From SVFI01 sp045588655 (GTDB lineage: Bacteria; Bacillota; Clostridia; Lachnospirales; Lachnospiraceae), in NCBI GenBank assembly GCA_045588655.1, contig JAZNEP010000023.1:1-64000 (forward strand): DNA of 64,000 nt. The letters are read 5' to 3'. This document shows, in pieces, positions 59,540 to 64,000 of this stretch. The number at the start of each line of letters is the position of its first letter. The stretch's first letter is position 1. The position numbers were made by a program, and so were the translations under genes. A model generated the notes under the pieces. It did not search any database. It was not told the DNA's origin and saw nothing but the letters and a program-made list of their open reading frames with translations.

Positions 59540-60753
59540 TGGAGTGGGGAATTGATACCCGTCCGGCGTTTTGTGCGCTTGATGGAAAAACACCTGAAGA
59601 GCTCTTTGGAGGGCTTTCGACGCCGTGCTATGTGATTGATGAAACAAAGCTTTTGAAGAACGGAAAGGTTTTAGCATCCGTGAGTCAGCATACCGGTTGC
59701 AAAATTTTGTTGGCGCAAAAAGCATTTAGTAATTATGATTTTTATCCGCTGTTATCAGAGTTTCTCGCGGGAACCGAAGCGAGTGGCTTGTATGAAGCAA
59801 AACTTGGGGCAGAAGAAATGCCGGAAAAGGAAGTGCATGTATTCTGCGCCGCATATCGTGAGGAAGAATTTGAGGAACTGCTAACGTATGCGGACCATAT
59901 CGTATTTAATTCACCAAACCAGTTGCAAATGTTTGGTGTCAGAGCAAAGCAAGCAGGGAAAAGCATTGGGCTACGCATTAATCCGGAGTGTTCTACGCAA
60001 GAAGGCCATGAAATCTATGATCCCTGCGCAAAAGGAAGCCGTTTGGGGACCACCAGAGCGATGTGGGATGTGCAGATGACGGAACATCTCATTGAGCTGC
60101 TGGACGGACTACATTTTCATACACTATGTGAACAAGATGCAGATGCACTGGAACGAACACTTGAGGCAGTGGAAGAAAAATTTGGTGATATTTTGCCGAG
60201 AATGCGTTGGCTCAACATGGGGGGAGGACATCACATTACCAGGGAGGATTATGACATTTCTCGACTTGAAAAAGTGATTACTTACGCACAAGAGACATGG
60301 GGAGTAGAAATCTATCTCGAGCCGGGAGAAGCCGTGGCTTTGAATGCAGGCTATCTCGCAAGTCGAGTGCTTGATATTGTACAAAATGGAGACGTACAAA
60401 TCGCGATAATGGACGTGAGTGCAGCCTGTCATATGCCGGATGTAATTGAAATGCCGTATACGCCGCCTCTTTACAATGCGAAAGAGGGGGAGCAGTCAAT
60501 GCATGTATATCGGTTAGCCGGTCCTACCTGTCTTGCGGGAGATGTCATCGGCCAGTTCAGTTTTGAAAAGGCATTGGCTGTCGGTGATTTGCTGCTTTTT
60601 GGTGATATGGCAATTTATTCAACCTGTAAGAACAATACATTTAATGGAATGCCACTGCCAAATCTGTGGCGCAGGGCAAACAACGGGGAAATGCAGCGGC
60701 TTACAGATTTTGGATACAATGATTTTAAGATGCGACTGGGGAGAGGCAAATAA
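59539..60753 (+). CDS. nspC: Carboxy(nor)spermidine decarboxylase
   Basis: Fold-type-III PLP decarboxylase that removes the carboxyl group of carboxy(nor)spermidine. The 404-residue protein carries the PLP lysine Lys61 in LAQKAF, GLHFHTLCEQ near 193-202, the glycine-rich NMGGGHHIT and a C-terminal CLAGDVIGQF motif with the active-site Cys. The ATG overlaps the dehydrogenase stop (TAATG), as typical of this gene pair. It completes a SAM-independent route to spermidine. Confidence 0.94.
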   Translation: MEWGIDTRPAFCALDGKTPEELFGGLSTPCYVIDETKLLKNGKVLASVSQHTGCKILLAQKAFSNYDFYPLLSEFLAGTEASGLYEAKLGAEEMPEKEVHVFCAAYREEEFEELLTYADHIVFNSPNQLQMFGVRAKQAGKSIGLRINPECSTQEGHEIYDPCAKGSRLGTTRAMWDVQMTEHLIELLDGLHFHTLCEQDADALERTLEAVEEKFGDILPRMRWLNMGGGHHITREDYDISRLEKVITYAQETWGVEIYLEPGEAVALNAGYLASRVLDIVQNGDVQIAIMDVSAACHMPDVIEMPYTPPLYNAKEGEQSMHVYRLAGPTCLAGDVIGQFSFEKALAVGDLLLFGDMAIYSTCKNNTFNGMPLPNLWRRANNGEMQRLTDFGYNDFKMRLGRGK

Positions 60754-60786
60754 ACGATCCAAAAAGTCTAAAAAATGAAAAAAATG

Positions 60787-60815
60787 TTGACAAATTGTGA
60801 ACAAAAACATACAAT
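60787..60815 (+). promoter_or_regulatory. Strong promoter of a short transcript
   Basis: Perfect TTGACA (60787-60792), 17 bp, TACAAT (60810-60815). The only element downstream before the next operon is a terminator 80 nt away. Confidence 0.82.
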
Positions 60816-60821
60816 GAGGTG

Positions 60822-60925
60822 GATGGTAGGATTGTAACATAAAGAAGTAGTGTTATAGTTGGAATTTTGGGAAGCAGATTCTTCTCATTTAGATAAAAGA
60901 TGTCGTTCGTTCGACATCTTTTTTT
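60822..60925 (+). ncRNA. Putative small RNA of about 105 nt
   Basis: A near-consensus promoter and a strong terminator enclose about 105 nt with no gene. The only start with a plausible site, GAGGTGGATG, encodes a 4-residue peptide. Apart from the terminator, an internal GAAG/CTTC arm (60871-60884) is the only obvious stem. It does not carry the SRP Alu/S-domain or 6S signatures. Existence is inferred from the two signals. Confidence 0.6.
60895..60925 (+). terminator. Terminator of the small transcript
   Basis: AGATGTCG (60898-60905) pairs with CGACATCT (60912-60919) around TTCGTT, followed by seven T; flanking A-T pairs lengthen the stem. Confidence 0.93.
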
Positions 60926-61045
60926 ATGGATCGTATCATTTCTGACAATACTCGTTGTTCAAAGCGGAAAATCATAGTAGAAAAGTAGATAAAAAACTAT
61001 ATGCATACATAGAAATGCAATTGCAAAAATAAAGGAGCCAATCTC

Positions 61046-61837
61046 GTGAGTGTAAAAGATAAAGAGCGCATTTATTACACGCGAACATACAGAAGAATTA
61101 AAATGAATATCAAAAACAGTATTTTGTTTTTGTGTTTGGCTGTTTTGCCGGTTTTGATTTTATTCCTGTTTGAGGTGGAACATATCATACATATACTGAT
61201 TGGAATTACACACAGTCTGTTATCGTACGTAATTCCGGAAGAGAATATTCGGGTTTTGACGACGGAGTATTCTGTATTTTGGAAAATCGAATATTTAGAT
61301 TTGCCTACAGTATATCCGCAATTTTCTTTCACGTGTGTAAATCTGATAGTTTGTCTGATGATTTTCGTGGTCATAAATCTTTGGCGTAAAACAGGAAAAC
61401 CCTTTGTAATATTTTCATTTTACTGTTTATTTATTCATGTAGTCAGTTGCGTGTATTTTATATTTTCCAAACAGACATTTGCATATACAACCGGCGATTA
61501 TTCGAGCTTGTATTTAAAACAGCAAATCGGAATCTGGATGATGTTTATTGTGATGTCAGGCGTGATACTAGGCGTTTGGGGAGACATACTTTTGCGACAT
61601 CGTATTTTTTCCTTTTTAAGTATTTGTGTCTATTCACTGGTGTTTGGAGCGCTTAGATACATTGTGTTTATGTTTGTACTATATCGTTTCTCTGTTTTAT
61701 ATATGGCCATTATGTTTTTTGTAATTGGTCCGATCATTGATTTTTCTTATTTCGTAATGATTTACGCTGCATTCATGAACAAATTGACAAAAGAGTATGA
61801 TCAAGGCCAAAGAAAAGGAGAATGGGGATGGTCGTAG
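61046..61837 (+). CDS. Polytopic membrane protein of an exopolysaccharide-type operon
   Basis: A 263-residue protein with seven or eight hydrophobic helices (about 22-42, 48-60, 88-108, 113-135, 155-175, 180-215 and 220-245) and no recognised motif. GTG 61046 has AAGGAG 8 nt upstream. Its end overlaps the processive glycosyltransferase gene by 10 nt, so it is likely a partner for polymer synthesis or export. Function otherwise unknown. Confidence 0.68.
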   Translation: MSVKDKERIYYTRTYRRIKMNIKNSILFLCLAVLPVLILFLFEVEHIIHILIGITHSLLSYVIPEENIRVLTTEYSVFWKIEYLDLPTVYPQFSFTCVNLIVCLMIFVVINLWRKTGKPFVIFSFYCLFIHVVSCVYFIFSKQTFAYTTGDYSSLYLKQQIGIWMMFIVMSGVILGVWGDILLRHRIFSFLSICVYSLVFGALRYIVFMFVLYRFSVLYMAIMFFVIGPIIDFSYFVMIYAAFMNKLTKEYDQGQRKGEWGWS

Positions 61838-63084
61838 CGTGTTTAAAAGGATATATGATCTTTTGTACTGTGCTGGTGCTCATTTATGTAATCCGACACT
61901 TTGTGTTTGGATTAAATCGAATGTTCGGCCGTCAAAGATTATATTACAATGATATCTATACAAGTGATATGAAATCCATTACCGTAGTGATTCCGATGCA
62001 TAACGAAGAACAGGTGTTGTCCTATGTGCTTGATTCTTTGCTGGAGTGTGACTACGATAGGGATTTGTTGGAGATTATTCCGATTAATGATAATTCGACC
62101 GACAGAACCAAAGAGTTACTGGATGAGTATCACAAAAAATATGAATTTATACGTCCGCTACATAGGGATTGTGCGGAAAGAGGAAAGCCGGTAGGATTAA
62201 ATGATGCCATGCAACTGGCGCGTGGAGAAATCATTATCGTATTTGATGCAGATTATCGACCGGCCAAGAATATGCTAAAGCAACTTGCGCTTGCATTCGA
62301 AGACCCGGAAGTGGGTGCGGTTATGGGGCGAGTTATTCCATTCAATACCAACAAAAATGTGTTAACCAGATTGATAAATTTGGAAAGATCCGGTGGTTAT
62401 CAGGTGGATCAGCAGGCGCGTTATAATCTGCGAACCATTCCGCAGTATGGAGGTACCGTGGGAGGATTTCGAAAAAAGGTACTGCTTGAAACCGGAGGAT
62501 TTAATCCGCTGGTACTGGCAGAAGATACAGAACTTACCTATCGTCTTTATACCAGTGGATGGAAAGTAATTTATGCTAATTCGGCGGAGTGTTATGAAGA
62601 AGCACCGGAAACATGGGAAGTAAGGGGGAGACAGATTCGAAGATGGGCCAGAGGCCACAATCAGGTATTGTTCCGCTATCTTTTTAAAACCATCTTTTCC
62701 ACAAAAATGAACCTAAGAGAAAAGGTGGACGGAATTCTGTTGCTGTTTGTATATGCAGTTCCGTTTTTTATGCTGTTGGGACATGTGATATCCCTGTTGC
62801 TTTTCTTTTTGGGAGATATGAGTATGCTTTCCGGATGGTGGGTGCTGTTTTTCCTTGGAATTTATTGTGCGTTTGGTAATTTTGCACCATTTTTCGAAAT
62901 TGGAACCGCATTATTCCTGGATGGAGTGAAAAGAGAAGGTTATTTGTTACCGCTGCTTTTATTTAATTTCTACTTCTATATGTGGAACATCAGCCTTGGG
63001 TTCTGCGATGCGGTGGCAGATGTATTGACTAAACGACAAGTTAAGTGGGTTAAGACCGTTCGATTCGTTGGAAAGAAAAACTAA
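61828..63084 (+). CDS. Processive family 2 glycosyltransferase (membrane polysaccharide synthase)
   Basis: A 418-residue synthase with the D, DxD, TED, QxxRW set of hyaluronan, cellulose and poly-N-acetylglucosamine synthases: VVIPMHNEEQVL, NDNSTDRT, VFDADYRP, AEDTELTYRL and RQIRRWARGHNQV. One N-terminal membrane helix and about four C-terminal helices form the usual channel. ATG 61828 is 7 nt after AGGAG, whereas ATG 61822 is only 1 nt away. The polymer is not known. Neighbouring genes support synthesis of a beta-linked surface polysaccharide. Confidence 0.9.
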   Translation: MVVACLKGYMIFCTVLVLIYVIRHFVFGLNRMFGRQRLYYNDIYTSDMKSITVVIPMHNEEQVLSYVLDSLLECDYDRDLLEIIPINDNSTDRTKELLDEYHKKYEFIRPLHRDCAERGKPVGLNDAMQLARGEIIIVFDADYRPAKNMLKQLALAFEDPEVGAVMGRVIPFNTNKNVLTRLINLERSGGYQVDQQARYNLRTIPQYGGTVGGFRKKVLLETGGFNPLVLAEDTELTYRLYTSGWKVIYANSAECYEEAPETWEVRGRQIRRWARGHNQVLFRYLFKTIFSTKMNLREKVDGILLLFVYAVPFFMLLGHVISLLLFFLGDMSMLSGWWVLFFLGIYCAFGNFAPFFEIGTALFLDGVKREGYLLPLLLFNFYFYMWNISLGFCDAVADVLTKRQVKWVKTVRFVGKKN

Positions 63085-63104
63085 GAAGAAAGGAAGGCAT
63101 TTCG

Positions 63105-64000
63105 GTGCAATATATCATTATTATATCGATTATTTTTGTAATTATGTTGATGGCGCCCTTCCTCAATTCGCTCAGATATTGCAAAAAAGAAGGAAGCGTG
63201 CTTCATATTGATCAGGGACATGTAAGAAATGCGAGATATTTCGGAAAATCATTTGCTCAAATGATTGAAAACAATATGTCATCGCTGGATGACGGAACCG
63301 TTTTCCTCTCCAAGGAAGAGGGATTTATTGATGTAAATACAGAAAAGATTCCGGAGCAGGCAGAGGAAGTTGTCATCTGTTTAAATCGGGACTTTGAGCC
63401 ACCTGCACACACGAAGGTGTTTATGAAAGAAATCTATGGAGATTGTAATGTAAATATTGGACGGGAAGGAATCAAAGTAAGAGCTGTTTATGCGCGTCAG
63501 AAGGTGATTTTGGGCAATAGAACAGATATTGTGCGCTGGGTAGATGCAGAAGAGTCCGTTGCTGTGTATGATGACTGTGATTTGGGAATCAGCGCGACAG
63601 CAGGGAAGAGGCTGAGTATCGGGAAGAATTGCACATTTTATAGATTGTTTGCGCCTGAGATTTTGATTGGACAGTATCCGGATGATTTCCGCGATGCGAT
63701 GTCTGCACGCGATCCAAGAATTTTTGAAGTGCAGGAAACGGTCGAGGTAAAGAGAAATGTTGCTTATGTCGATCAGGAAATGACGGATGAAAATATGGAA
63801 GCCAATATCACAGTCTTGTCAGAGGAAAATGTGGTCGTGATGGATCGCATCATTGTGCGAGGGGATATTCGATCCCATAGTGGGGTAAGAGTATGTGACA
63901 ATGCGGTAATATGTGGAAATATATTTGCTGAAAATGACATTCTTATCGGAAGCAATGCGGTGGTTCTCGGAAACGTATTTGCGCAGGGGAGTGTACATAT
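63105..64000 (+). CDS. Bactofilin-like beta-helix protein with N-terminal membrane helix (3' end beyond window)
   Basis: The frame opens at GTG 63105 (AAGGAAGG 8 nt upstream) and stays open for 298 codons to the window edge. One membrane helix (about 3-22) is followed by a long polar part. From about 240 on there are regular six- to eight-residue repeats (VVVMDRIIVRGDIRSHSGV; VICGNIFAENDILIGSNAV) typical of right-handed beta-helices such as polymer-forming bactofilins. Cotranscription with a polysaccharide synthase suggests a scaffold or a surface-organising role. The C-terminus is not seen. Confidence 0.72.
   Translation, partial: MQYIIIISIIFVIMLMAPFLNSLRYCKKEGSVLHIDQGHVRNARYFGKSFAQMIENNMSSLDDGTVFLSKEEGFIDVNTEKIPEQAEEVVICLNRDFEPPAHTKVFMKEIYGDCNVNIGREGIKVRAVYARQKVILGNRTDIVRWVDAEESVAVYDDCDLGISATAGKRLSIGKNCTFYRLFAPEILIGQYPDDFRDAMSARDPRIFEVQETVEVKRNVAYVDQEMTDENMEANITVLSEENVVVMDRIIVRGDIRSHSGVRVCDNAVICGNIFAENDILIGSNAVVLGNVFAQGSVH

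Noticed and set aside
60822..60925. Small-type SRP RNA or 6S RNA
   Set aside because: A GGAAGCAG-like stretch is present, but the S-domain pairing and the long 6S rod are absent.

Overview
The window reads as chromosomal DNA of a spore-forming, low-G+C Gram-positive anaerobe of the class Clostridia, most likely family Lachnospiraceae. The family-level call is inference. It rests on the spoIIAA-spoIIAB-sigF operon, AddAB in place of RecBCD, an ECF thiamine transporter under a TPP riboswitch, the [FeFe]-hydrogenase maturase HydE, the carboxyspermidine-type polyamine pathway, and tRNA genes without encoded CCA. Strong Shine-Dalgarno sequences (AGGAGG type) and Rho-independent terminators were used to choose starts and transcript ends.

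Layout. 1-1214: 3' end of a 23S rRNA gene, seven tRNAs (Asn, Glu, Thr, Met/Ile2, Asp, Val, Leu) and a terminator; no 5S gene is visible. 1335-4794: D-lactate dehydrogenase-like enzyme and a GH3 glycosidase. 4846-8140: acidic YtxH-like protein, then a response regulator with a Spo0A-type output domain and an AgrC-like kinase. Divergent from the kinase lies an 18-residue amphipathic peptide gene whose ribosome-binding site sits in a hairpin, followed by a possible regulatory RNA; this is the best candidate for an undescribed signalling system. 8251-12385: nicotinamidase-like hydrolase, TetR regulator, small membrane protein, DUF6062 protein, NUDIX hydrolase and HydE. 12523-19471: addB-addA. 19531-22278: a glycosyltransferase and a polysaccharide pyruvyl transferase-like protein. 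22413-23254: thiT with its TPP riboswitch. 23381-27161: a HAD-CPBP protease fusion and an XPD/DinG-type helicase with an N-terminal nuclease-like domain. 27654-33456: a MacB-type ABC system with a large extracellular NEW3/CARDB-like protein, then a coiled-coil SHOCT protein. 33560-36686: a DMT transporter and a PadR-DUF1700-DUF4097 operon with two operators.

36762-44191: valS, folC, a 49-residue gene, a zinc-ribbon/TPR membrane protein and the spoIIA operon. 44197-47423: a YtrA-type GntR operon with two ABC ATPases and two membrane proteins, with a perfect palindrome over its -10 box. 47440-54511: HD-domain protein, lipoprotein, aromatic-acid-exporter-like protein, acyltransferase-3, cyclase-family hydrolase, proS, aldo/keto reductase and a flavin/PNPOx-fold protein. 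54551-60753: a five-gene polyamine operon (speA, speE, speB, carboxyspermidine dehydrogenase, carboxyspermidine decarboxylase) behind a roughly 355-nt structured leader or ncRNA of no class I recognise. 60787-60925: a stand-alone promoter-terminator unit, probably a small RNA. 61046-64000: an exopolysaccharide-type operon (membrane protein, processive GT2 synthase, bactofilin-like protein) running off the window.

Functional themes: peptide or cell-surface sensing (two-component pair, PadR and YtrA ABC systems), polysaccharide synthesis and modification, polyamine synthesis from arginine, recombination and repair, and commitment to sporulation. No CRISPR array, insertion sequence, prophage or integrase gene was seen.
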